From: CAZVCG01 sp964649675
Lineage (GTDB): Bacteria; Pseudomonadota; Alphaproteobacteria; UBA9219
NCBI GenBank assembly: GCA_964649675.1
Contig: CAZYPX010000035.1
Location: 1 to 15,892, forward strand
Direction: 5' to 3'
DNA: 15,892 nucleotides
Part shown: in pieces, positions 7,660 through 13,373 of the stretch
How the letters are laid out: every line of letters starts with the position of its first letter
Numbering within the stretch: the stretch's first letter is position 1
Translations under genes and position numbers: made by a program
Notes under the pieces: model-generated
Database searches by the model: none
Told to the model about the DNA's origin: nothing
What the model saw: the letters and a program-made list of their open reading frames with translations, nothing else

Positions 7660-9192
7660 ATGACAAAACACAAGCGGAATACCCTTCTTGCCTCGACGGC
7701 GATCGGCTTTATGCTGGTCTCTCCCGTGCACGCCGCCGAAAGCGACGCGACGGTTAAGGCGCTTCAAGTCCAAATGCAAGCGCTGCAGAAGCAGTTGAAC
7801 GAGCTTCAGTCCCAGCAAAAAGCCATGGCCAAGACGCAGGCCGTGGCCTCGCCCGCCGGCGCTGCGGAAGCCAAGAAAGAGATTCTGCCCGGCGTTAAGG
7901 TCAAGGTCGGCGGTTTCATCGCGGCCGATGCTCTGTACCGTTCCAAAAATCAGACGAACGACACGGCTTCTACCTTCAACAGCAACGCCGCGAACACGAT
8001 CGGCATCCCGTTCGCCCACGCCCCCAACTGGCACCGGAGCGAGTTTCGCGGTTCGGCCCGTAACACGCGCCTGAGCCTACTCACTGAAGGCGATGTCAGC
8101 AAGGATATGAAGATCACCGCCTATGTGGAAAGCGATTTTGCGGGCGCGTCGCACACATCCAACTCCATCGCGACGAACAGCTTCATTCCGCGCTTACGCC
8201 AAGCCTTCGCCAAGGTTGATCGCAACGACTGGGATATGCAGTTCACGGCCGGTCAGACGTGGAGCTTGCTCACCATGAGCACGAACGCGTCGATGGATCC
8301 GCGCGGCGTATCGGTTCCCAACGTTATGGACAGCGCGGTTGTCCCGGGCTTCGTCTATGGACGCATGCCGCAGGCGCGTATCGTCAAGACGTTTATGGAC
8401 AAGAAAATCGGCGTCGGCCTTTCGGTTGAAAACCCTCAGGTCAGCTTCGCTCAATCTTTCGTACCGACCAACGTTCTGATGACCAGCGCGGCAGGCCCAT
8501 CGCTTAACAACGGCGGGAATTTTTCGACCGATCAGGCGCCTGACATCGTGGCCAAAATCGCCTACAACCCCGGTTGGGGCCACTTCGAGGTCTTCGGCGT
8601 AACGCGCTTCTTCCACAACAACCATAGCACCACGTTTGCCGACAACACCGTCGTTGGCGGCGGCGGCGGCGCGGGCATGGTTTTGCCGGTCATCGAGAAA
8701 AAACTCGACTTCCGCGCCCAGTTTATGATGGGGCATGGCATTGGCCGCTACGGGGCGGCGGGTCTTCCGGATCTTGCTTTCGACTCGCTCGGCGGAATGC
8801 ACCCTCTGTTCCAGTACACGACTTTGGCGGGCATAGTCGCACGGCCGACGCCGACATGGGAAATGTTCCTGTACGGCGGTCTCGAATCTGTCGGTCGCGA
8901 GAATCAGGACGATGCCACGACGGCAAACCGTTACGGCTACGGTTCCTATACGGCAACCGACAACTCGAACTGCTATGTCGCGAACAGCGCATCGTGTTTC
9001 GCTCAAACCTCCAGCATCTGGCAGATCACACCAGGCGTTTGGAAAGACCTGTACAAAGGCGATTACGGCAACCTGAGGGTCGGCGCGCAATACTCGTATA
9101 CGCGGCGTAATGCGTTTTCCGATGCCAACGGAGTCAACCCGCACGCTGTGAACCATTCTGTGTTCACATCGTTCCGCTACTCGCCGTTCTAA
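7660..9192 (+). CDS. Outer-membrane porin with N-terminal coiled coil (DcaP-like)
   Basis: 510 residues. Signal peptide at about 1-26 (TLLASTAIGFMLVSPVHAAES). It is followed by a coiled-coil segment at about 30-56 (VKALQVQMQALQKQLNELQ), an Ala-rich linker and then a long beta-barrel region starting near VKVGGFIAADALYR. The barrel has alternating hydrophobic strands, Gly/Asn/Ser-rich loops and a C-terminal Phe (SFRYSPF here), the usual outer-membrane insertion signal. A trimeric coiled coil before a barrel is the layout of DcaP-type porins; substrates in that family are small anions and aromatic acids, but none can be assigned here. A run of five glycines (about 331-335) is probably an extracellular loop. 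ATG 7660 is preceded by GGAGA with a 5-nt gap. A strong terminator closes the gene, so it is monocistronic. Confidence 0.85.
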   Translation: MTKHKRNTLLASTAIGFMLVSPVHAAESDATVKALQVQMQALQKQLNELQSQQKAMAKTQAVASPAGAAEAKKEILPGVKVKVGGFIAADALYRSKNQTNDTASTFNSNAANTIGIPFAHAPNWHRSEFRGSARNTRLSLLTEGDVSKDMKITAYVESDFAGASHTSNSIATNSFIPRLRQAFAKVDRNDWDMQFTAGQTWSLLTMSTNASMDPRGVSVPNVMDSAVVPGFVYGRMPQARIVKTFMDKKIGVGLSVENPQVSFAQSFVPTNVLMTSAAGPSLNNGGNFSTDQAPDIVAKIAYNPGWGHFEVFGVTRFFHNNHSTTFADNTVVGGGGGAGMVLPVIEKKLDFRAQFMMGHGIGRYGAAGLPDLAFDSLGGMHPLFQYTTLAGIVARPTPTWEMFLYGGLESVGRENQDDATTANRYGYGSYTATDNSNCYVANSASCFAQTSSIWQITPGVWKDLYKGDYGNLRVGAQYSYTRRNAFSDANGVNPHAVNHSVFTSFRYSPF

Positions 9193-9210
9193 GCGAAGGA
9201 CAATATAAGA

Positions 9211-9242
9211 AAAAAAGGCACGCCGTAAGGCGTGCCTTTTTT
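9211..9242 (+). terminator. Intrinsic terminator of the porin gene
   Basis: GGCACGCC (9217-9224), loop GTAA, GGCGTGCC (9229-9236), extended by an A-run on the left and followed by eight T (9237-9244). Textbook form, 19 nt past the stop codon. Confidence 0.95.
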
Positions 9243-9341
9243 TTAGAGACGAACACCTTACTTAGTCGCACGGAATAAAGCGCATTTTCCGTAATTTGCA
9301 GGGTTCTTGCGAGAATCCAGCATAGTAAGCCAACAACGTCT

Positions 9342-9394
9342 TTCCGGACAATTTTCTTTGCGACGCTTTGTGGCGCAAGAAAATTGATCCGGAA
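9342..9394. repeat. Long imperfect inverted repeat
   Basis: The arm at 9342-9362 (TTCCGGACAATTTTCTTTGC and one more base) pairs with 9374-9394 over 20 of 21 positions, with only a one-base offset on each side; the loop is 11 nt (9363-9373). It lies in the non-coding stretch between the porin terminator and the argG promoter (9243-9578), which otherwise holds only the second repeat at 9460-9517. No T-run follows it. It may be a small mobile palindromic element or a structured RNA. Confidence 0.6.
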
Positions 9395-9459
9395 CCAAGT
9401 GGTTTTATCAGTAAGCAGTTCGTCCTAGATTTCATTCCAACTTAATAACTTATATTTCC

Positions 9460-9517
9460 GCTGGGTCCCGTATCAAGCTTCGCTTTCTTCGAAAGCGAAG
9501 CTGTACGGGATGACAGC
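9460..9517. repeat. Nested palindromic element, probably a dispersed intergenic repeat
   Basis: The outer arms are GCTG...TCCCGTA (9460-9472) and TACGGGATGACAGC (9504-9517). Nested inside is a perfect 12-bp stem, AGCTTCGCTTTC (9476-9487) and its complement (9491-9502), with loop TTC. The ends CTGGGTCCCGTA and TACGGGATGACAG are like the short dispersed palindromes (ending in GGGATGACAG) that I recall as repeated in many alphaproteobacterial genomes. The dispersed nature cannot be shown from one copy. Confidence 0.6.
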
Positions 9518-9578
9518 AGGGGTGGTCTGGTTAATCAAGAGCAACAGCCAGTATAAATAAAAACGCACTTTTTACCCG

Positions 9579-9606
9579 TTGAGTTTTCCGTAAGAAACGC
9601 TATAGT
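9579..9606 (+). promoter_or_regulatory. Probable promoter of the argG leader
   Basis: TTGAGT (9579-9584), 16-nt spacer, TATAGT (9601-9606, 5/6). The expected start of transcription is within about 9612-9616, at or just before the ATG of the leader ORF, so the leader message would have almost no 5' UTR. Confidence 0.55.
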
Positions 9607-9615
9607 AAGAGTGTT

Positions 9616-9672
9616 ATGACAAACATCGCGCAGCCACTTTTCTTGATTTCTCTGGCCCGCCGACGCGGCTAA
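9616..9672 (+). CDS. Putative arginine leader peptide of argG
   Basis: An 18-codon frame encodes MTNIAQPLFLISLARRRG and ends in TAA. Three consecutive Arg codons (CGC CGA CGC, 9658-9666) lie just before the stop, as control codons do in classical attenuation leaders. It sits directly after a promoter and 117 nt before argG, an arginine biosynthesis gene. There is no Shine-Dalgarno; the ATG falls where transcription should begin, so it may be translated as a leaderless message. That is precedented for the trpL leader peptide of Sinorhizobium meliloti. The function is inferred from position, codon content and the following hairpins. I know of no established family with this peptide. Confidence 0.6.
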   Translation: MTNIAQPLFLISLARRRG

Positions 9673-9709
9673 AGCCGCACATGTTTTCACGCCTGTTTGT
9701 CAGGCTTTT
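9665..9709 (+). promoter_or_regulatory. Candidate arginine attenuator (alternative hairpins)
   Basis: Three pairings compete. Stem 1:2 is GCGGC (9665-9669) with GCCGC (9674-9678), formed by the last Arg/Gly codons and the bases after the stop. The terminator-like stem is GCCTG (9691-9695) with CAGGC (9701-9705), loop TTTGT, then TTTT (9706-9709). The alternative is AAAGCC (9671-9676) with GGCTTT (9703-9708), which would break the terminator. A ribosome stalled at the Arg codons covers the first strand and frees AAAGCC to act as antiterminator; a ribosome that reaches the stop covers AAAGCC and lets the terminator form. The terminator stem is only 5 bp and the T-run only 4, so Rho may be involved instead. 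Confidence 0.5.
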
Positions 9710-9728
9710 CCACACAATTTGACATGTT

Positions 9729-9756
9729 GCCCAAGACACCCGAAGTGTGTCCGGGC
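9729..9756 (+). promoter_or_regulatory. Hairpin between attenuator and argG ribosome binding site
   Basis: GCCC (9729-9732) with GGGC (9753-9756) and GACAC (9735-9739) with GTGTC (9747-9751), separated by a small internal loop. It lies 23 nt before the AGGAGA of argG and could be a pause or structural element of the leader. No other role is visible. Confidence 0.35.
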
Positions 9757-9789
9757 GCCATCCGAACACAAAAACACCAGGAGAGAATT

Positions 9790-11031
9790 ATGAACGTTAA
9801 TGAACTTAAAGGCCAAACCATCGGCTTTCTGGCCTCGGGCGGTTTGGACAGCTGCACCATCACGCACTGGCTGACCGAAAACGGCGTCAAGGTCGTGTGC
9901 TTTACGGCCGATCTTGCGCAACCGGACGAAACGGATTTCGGCGCGATTGAGAAACGCATGAGGTCTTGCGGCGCGGTCGATTTCGTCGGCCTGCCGTTGC
10001 AAAAGGAAATCGCCGAGGCGGGTTTGAAGGGCATCCAGATCCAGTCCAACTATGAAAGCCGTTACTGGAATGTGTGCGGACTTGGGCGGCAGGTCACGAC
10101 GGCTGGCGCGTTGCCTGCGGTGAAAAAGAAAGGCCTCAAGGTTCTTGCGCACGGCGCAACGGGACGCGGCAACGATCAGGTGAGGTTCCAGATCATCACC
10201 AATATGCTTGAGCCATCCATGGAAGTGTACGCGCCGTGGCGGGAGCAGGCCTTTCTCGACAGATTCGGGGGAAGGGCGCAAATGATAGATTATTGCGAAC
10301 AGCACGGCTTGCCGATCAAGGCGACGCGCGAAAAGCCGTATTCGACGGACGCGAACCTTTTGGGCCTGACGCATGAGGCGGGCAAGCTGGAGTCGCTGGA
10401 ATCGTCCGCGTACACCGTCACGCCCGAAATGGGCGTGTGGGCCAAGGACGCTCCGGACCAGCAGGAAACGTTTACCGTGCGGTTCGAAAAAGGTCGCCCC
10501 GCGATGATCAACGGCGAGCCTGTGGACGTGCTCAAGGCGTTTTTGATAGCGAACAAGATCGCGGGCAAGCACGGCGTGGGCATCGGGATGCACATGGTTG
10601 AAAACCGGTTCGTCGGCATCAAGTCGCGCGGCGTGTACGAACAGCCCGGCATGGAATTGCTCGGCACGTGCTATGGCCTGTTGTTGCAACTGATCCTCGA
10701 CAGGCGGTCGCTCGATCTGTTTCAAAGCTTTGGCCAGACGTTCGCGAAGCAGGTCTATCAAAGCTATTACAACGACCTGTGCTCGCGCATGATCTTTGCG
10801 GCGGTGGACGAGGTTACGCAACTTGCCACGGGCACCGTGACGGTCAGCCTCTATAAGGGGGTGGTGACGTATATGTCGATCACCGACGCGCCGCACAACC
10901 TTTATTCCCTCGACAGCTCAATGGAGAAGGAAGGCTCGTTCGATCACGTGGATTCGGAAGGCTTCGTTCGCGTACTGGCGGTTCATGCCAAGGCGCTGGC
11001 GAAGGCGGGGATCGTGAAAACGGGAAAGTAA
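9790..11031 (+). CDS. argG: Argininosuccinate synthase
   Basis: 413 residues from ATG 9790. It condenses citrulline and aspartate with ATP to argininosuccinate, the penultimate step of arginine synthesis. The PP-loop is SGGLDS (16-21; most family members have SGGLDT). Other blocks are HGATGRGNDQVRF (121-133), YSTDANLLGLTHEAGKLE (184-201) and KSRGVYEQPGMELLGTCYG. Motifs such as AQPDE, GGR and STD-N-LG-THEA resemble the E. coli-type enzyme, while GATGRGNDQVRF and APWRE resemble the common alphaproteobacterial type, so the clade is not the obvious one. AGGAGA (9779-9784) sits 5 nt before ATG 9790. An upstream in-frame ATG at 9697 lies inside the attenuator and would add 31 non-conserved residues; I reject it. 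Confidence 0.96.
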   Translation: MNVNELKGQTIGFLASGGLDSCTITHWLTENGVKVVCFTADLAQPDETDFGAIEKRMRSCGAVDFVGLPLQKEIAEAGLKGIQIQSNYESRYWNVCGLGRQVTTAGALPAVKKKGLKVLAHGATGRGNDQVRFQIITNMLEPSMEVYAPWREQAFLDRFGGRAQMIDYCEQHGLPIKATREKPYSTDANLLGLTHEAGKLESLESSAYTVTPEMGVWAKDAPDQQETFTVRFEKGRPAMINGEPVDVLKAFLIANKIAGKHGVGIGMHMVENRFVGIKSRGVYEQPGMELLGTCYGLLLQLILDRRSLDLFQSFGQTFAKQVYQSYYNDLCSRMIFAAVDEVTQLATGTVTVSLYKGVVTYMSITDAPHNLYSLDSSMEKEGSFDHVDSEGFVRVLAVHAKALAKAGIVKTGK

Positions 11032-11063
11032 TATGAACAGGACTGTCTTGCACCTTCATCTGA

Positions 11064-11098
11064 TGCGACGACGAACGGGCTTTTGCGCCCGTGTCGCA
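11064..11098 (+). promoter_or_regulatory. Two-part hairpin downstream of argG
   Basis: TGCGAC (11064-11069) pairs with GTCGCA (11093-11098) and ACGGGC (11075-11080) with GCCCGT (11087-11092), with a 5-nt bulge on one side and a 6-nt loop. It starts 33 nt after the argG stop. No T-run follows, so it may be a 3'-end or processing element of argG mRNA, or the first domain of the leader of the next gene. Confidence 0.45.
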
Positions 11099-11131
11099 AG
11101 ATGAGGCGTGTCCCAAAGTAACGCTCACAAC

Positions 11132-11196
11132 AACTCCTTTGCGAACGCGCGGCGCACCTCTGATGGAGAACCGCTCAACGTTATCGCTAAGGAGTT
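11132..11196 (+). promoter_or_regulatory. Hairpin sequestering the ribosome binding site of the GNAT gene
   Basis: AACTCCTT (11132-11139) is the exact complement of AAGGAGTT (11189-11196), which contains the Shine-Dalgarno of the next gene. The pairing continues past one T/T mismatch with GCG/CGC (11141-11143 with 11185-11187) and AACG/CGTT (11144-11147 with 11179-11182), then GCGG/CCGC (11149-11152 with 11171-11174): 19 bp in all. Such a fold would keep translation off unless it is opened. A ligand, a leader-ORF ribosome or a trans RNA could be the signal; none is identified. Confidence 0.55.
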
Positions 11197-11201
11197 TTGT
11201 C

Positions 11202-11927
11202 ATGTTGGAACCTCAAACGAAAAATTTGCCAGAAACCTATACGTTACGGCTTCTTGCGCCGCCTGACGTGCCGGCGGTGCTCGGACTTCAGCAAATCGTG
11301 ATCGATCAATTCCCCGATGATCAGAAATACGACATTAGCCATAAAACAGCCGAGGATTTCGAACACAGGATGACCGCTTGGGGCAAAATGGTTGGCGTGT
11401 TTAAACAGGATTCGCAGCAGTTGGTCGCCTATGGAACTTTAGCGTTGCCAAAGGCGCAATGGCCCATTGGCGATTTGTGTTGTGCCGAATCTGTCTCGCC
11501 CTGCAAGCCCGAATTGTTGGCCGTTTTTCAAAACAATGCCGTGCATCCGAATTTTCGGGGAAAGGGCCTGCAAAAATGGATGCTGAAAGCCAAGGTGGAT
11601 TTATGTCCGGCGTTGGGAAGACAGCACATCTTGGCCCAGATCATGTCGTATAATGTGCCGAGTTTGAAAAACTATTTGGGAATTGGTTCAGTAATCGTTC
11701 AAGCCAACATAACGCCGTTACGGAAATGCAGGATGGTGATTACGCACCTTAACCTTTATGGTCTCCCCTCAGTGCCGAAGGCGAAAGACAGCCTGCACGT
11801 TGATCCTGTCGCGAACTTTGACGCCTTGGCAAGGTTGCTCGATCAGGGATACAGGGGCGTTGCCTTGAAAAATGGAGTGGTACATTCACAAAAGAAAGGA
11901 GGGTTTTTGTTGAAGTTGGTAAGATGA
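11202..11927 (+). CDS. GNAT-family acetyltransferase
   Basis: 241 residues from ATG 11202. The acetyl-CoA binding motif of GNAT enzymes is visible as NNAVHPNFRGKGLQKWMLKAK (about 113-133; the R-G-K-G-L loop). The N-terminal part TYTLRLLAPPDVPAVLGLQ (about 12-30) is the usual first strand and helix, and SYNVPSLKNYLGIGS (about 150-164) matches the region after motif A where the N-x-x-S-x-x-x-Y element lies. The substrate is unknown; its position after argG raises, but does not show, a role near arginine metabolism. AAGGAG (11189-11194) with a 7-nt gap fixes the start; longer in-frame starts (GTG 11091, ATG 11163) lie inside hairpins and lack a Shine-Dalgarno. It converges on the FlaG-like gene. 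Confidence 0.82.
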   Translation: MLEPQTKNLPETYTLRLLAPPDVPAVLGLQQIVIDQFPDDQKYDISHKTAEDFEHRMTAWGKMVGVFKQDSQQLVAYGTLALPKAQWPIGDLCCAESVSPCKPELLAVFQNNAVHPNFRGKGLQKWMLKAKVDLCPALGRQHILAQIMSYNVPSLKNYLGIGSVIVQANITPLRKCRMVITHLNLYGLPSVPKAKDSLHVDPVANFDALARLLDQGYRGVALKNGVVHSQKKGGFLLKLVR

Positions 11928-11937
11928 AGTTGCACAT

Positions 11938-11962
11938 AAAAAAACCGCCCGACATAGGGCGG
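11938..11962 (-). terminator. Intrinsic terminator of the FlaG-like gene
   Basis: CCGCCC (11945-11950), 6-nt loop, GGGCGG (11957-11962). On the minus strand it is followed by seven T (11944-11938). It lies 26 nt past the stop of the leftward gene and may also slow transcripts from the convergent GNAT gene. Confidence 0.88.
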
Positions 11963-11988
11963 CAAGGTTTCTTCTCAGAGGGGAAGGG

Positions 11989-12321
11989 TTATGTCACGAC
12001 ATCCTTGGCGGAAGGCACCGCCGGGGTTTCGGTCGCCGTTGCGCTTTCGCGCGGCATGCCGTTCGGGGACAAGCCCACGCGCATATAGGCCACCGAGGCG
12101 GCCGAGGGAAGCTGTGTCTGAACTTCGCCCGAGCCGTTATAGTATTCTGTAATCATGACTCCCGCTACGGGATCAAAGCGGAACGAGGGCGAAACGGGTT
12201 GAGTGGAAATCGGCGAAGGCGCGGCTTGCGGTTCAGGTTCTTTTCGCGTAGGCGCAACGCCTGCGCGCTGAAGTGCCGCAGCGGCAATCGGTGAGGTCAA
12301 GGTGTTTATAGGCTCGGCCAT
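11989..12321 (-). CDS. Small FlaG-like hypothetical protein
   Basis: 110 residues. A Pro/Ala-rich disordered N-terminal half (about 15-43, with KEPEPQAAPSPISTQPVSPS) is followed by SFRFDPVAGVMITEYYNGSGEVQTQLPS (45-72). The pattern F-x-x-(D)-x-x-x-G-x-x-x-(8)-G-E-V-x-x-Q-x-P recalls the FlaG family, which affects flagellar filament length. The match is by eye and the protein lacks the usual FlaG C-terminus, so it is a suggestion. The flagellin gene 3 kb away fits. There is no signal peptide. A promoter (12412-12440) and terminator (11938-11962) make it a single-gene unit. The Shine-Dalgarno is poor (GAAAGA, about 8 nt before ATG). Confidence 0.7.
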   Translation of the reverse strand: MAEPINTLTSPIAAAALQRAGVAPTRKEPEPQAAPSPISTQPVSPSFRFDPVAGVMITEYYNGSGEVQTQLPSAASVAYMRVGLSPNGMPRESATATETPAVPSAKDVVT

Positions 12322-12411
12322 CGTTGTGTCTTTCGACGGATCGATTGCTTGTTTGGCGTAACCGCGTTTTTCTCAAAAGTTGTTGCGCTTAAAAAATATC
12401 CACGTCTTTTT

Positions 12412-12440
12412 ATAATAGTCCATTTGATTGTGCTTGACAA
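12412..12440 (-). promoter_or_regulatory. Sigma70-like promoter of the FlaG-like gene
   Basis: Read on the minus strand: TTGTCA (12440-12435, 5/6), 17-nt spacer, TATTAT (12417-12412, 5/6). Transcription would start near 12405, giving an 80-90-nt 5' leader. A perfect palindrome lies 9 bp upstream of the -35 box. Confidence 0.6.
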
Positions 12441-12449
12441 GCCAATCGG

Positions 12450-12475
12450 CAGCGCTTTTCTCGAGAAAAGCGCTG
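12450..12475. repeat. Perfect 26-bp palindrome
   Basis: The arm CAGCGCTTTTCTC (12450-12462) is followed without a spacer by its exact reverse complement (12463-12475), centred on CTCGAG. It sits between the end of rlmJ and the FlaG-like promoter. As DNA it is at an activator position relative to that promoter; as RNA it could end the leftward rlmJ transcript, though no T-run follows. Confidence 0.6.
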
Positions 12476-12545
12476 GAAAACGCCGATTCGTTTACGCTTC
12501 GTTTACAAAGCGATAAAAACCCAAGCCGCGCGCACGTCTATGCGG

Positions 12546-13373
12546 TTATGGCGCGTTCAGCCATTTCAGCGCCGAGTCGCGGCGGCGCGTCGCCAGCGCA
12601 TCGTGCAGGGCCGTGAAGATGCGCGTGATGGCGTTGTCGAACTGCCACGGCGCGTTGGCGAGAATGAGGCCCGATCCGTTTAGGCGGTCGTGGCGCGTTT
12701 CGTCGTTGAAGAGAAACTCGGCGTAAAAAAGACAGGGCAGCTTGAGCGCGGCCAGAGATTCGTGAAAGCGCCAGACCGCAGGCCGTTCCTTGACGGGGTA
12801 CCAAACCATCACGCATGCTTGCGGCCATTTGTGCGCGCATGTGGCCAGAGCTTCTTGAAGGCGTTCAAATTCGTCCGTCGATTCAAAAGGCGGATCGATG
12901 AGCACAAGGCCGCGTTTTTCCTTGGGCGGCAGAAGCGCGCCGAGGGCTTCGTAGCCGTCGCGGCGATGCACGTGAACCTGTTTGTCGTTATGAAAAAGAC
13001 GCTTCAATTCCTGCGAGTCTTCCGGATGCAGCTCGCACGCGATCAGGCGGTCTTGCCCGCGCAGCATGGCGCGGGTCAGCATCGGCGATCCTGGATAGCA
13101 AAGCCCGTCAGCGCCAAGGGACTTGACGATGTTCGCGTAAGCTTCGATCTCCGGCTCGGGCGTTTGCCGCAAAAGACGGCCTATGCCTTCTTCGTGTTCG
13201 CGGGTTTTTTGCGCGCGCGGATCGTTCAGGTCGTAGAGACCGCAGCCCGCGTGCGTATCCACAACGGCGAAAGGCGTTTCCTTGGCACGCAGGCGCTCAA
13301 GCGCGCACGTCAGGACGGCGTGCTTGACGACGTCGCAAACGTTTCCGGCATGATAGATGTGGCGGTAGTTCAT
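12546..13373 (-). CDS. rlmJ: 23S rRNA (adenine2030-N6)-methyltransferase RlmJ
   Basis: 275 residues, normal length. RlmJ uses S-adenosylmethionine to methylate A2030 of 23S rRNA. The N-terminus MNYRHIYHAGNVCDVVKHAVL is diagnostic. Next come DTHAGCGLYDL (39-49, SAM-binding region), YPGSP (93-97), the catalytic motif IV DPPF (160-163) and NGSGLILANAPW (232-243). ATG 13373-13371 overlaps the stop of the upstream TPR gene in an ATGA arrangement, so it is probably translated by coupling. No intrinsic terminator with a T-run is seen downstream. Confidence 0.97.
   Translation of the reverse strand: MNYRHIYHAGNVCDVVKHAVLTCALERLRAKETPFAVVDTHAGCGLYDLNDPRAQKTREHEEGIGRLLRQTPEPEIEAYANIVKSLGADGLCYPGSPMLTRAMLRGQDRLIACELHPEDSQELKRLFHNDKQVHVHRRDGYEALGALLPPKEKRGLVLIDPPFESTDEFERLQEALATCAHKWPQACVMVWYPVKERPAVWRFHESLAALKLPCLFYAEFLFNDETRHDRLNGSGLILANAPWQFDNAITRIFTALHDALATRRRDSALKWLNAP

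Noticed and set aside
8194..9156. Leftward open frame of 320 codons opposite the porin
   Set aside because: The Arg/Val-rich translation has no known motif and mirrors the porin codon bias.
9697..9789. Upstream in-frame start for argG
   Set aside because: It lies in the loop of the attenuator terminator hairpin, has no Shine-Dalgarno, and the added residues precede the conserved N-terminus; AGGAGA marks ATG 9790.
9700..10896. Long leftward open frame (398 codons) opposite argG
   Set aside because: It is antisense to a clear argG, has no recognisable domain or Shine-Dalgarno, and long shadow frames are expected opposite GC-biased genes.
12434..12439. Perfect -35 hexamer TTGACA on the plus strand
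   Set aside because: No -10 box at 16-18 bp and no rightward gene downstream; the overlapping minus-strand promoter is better supported.
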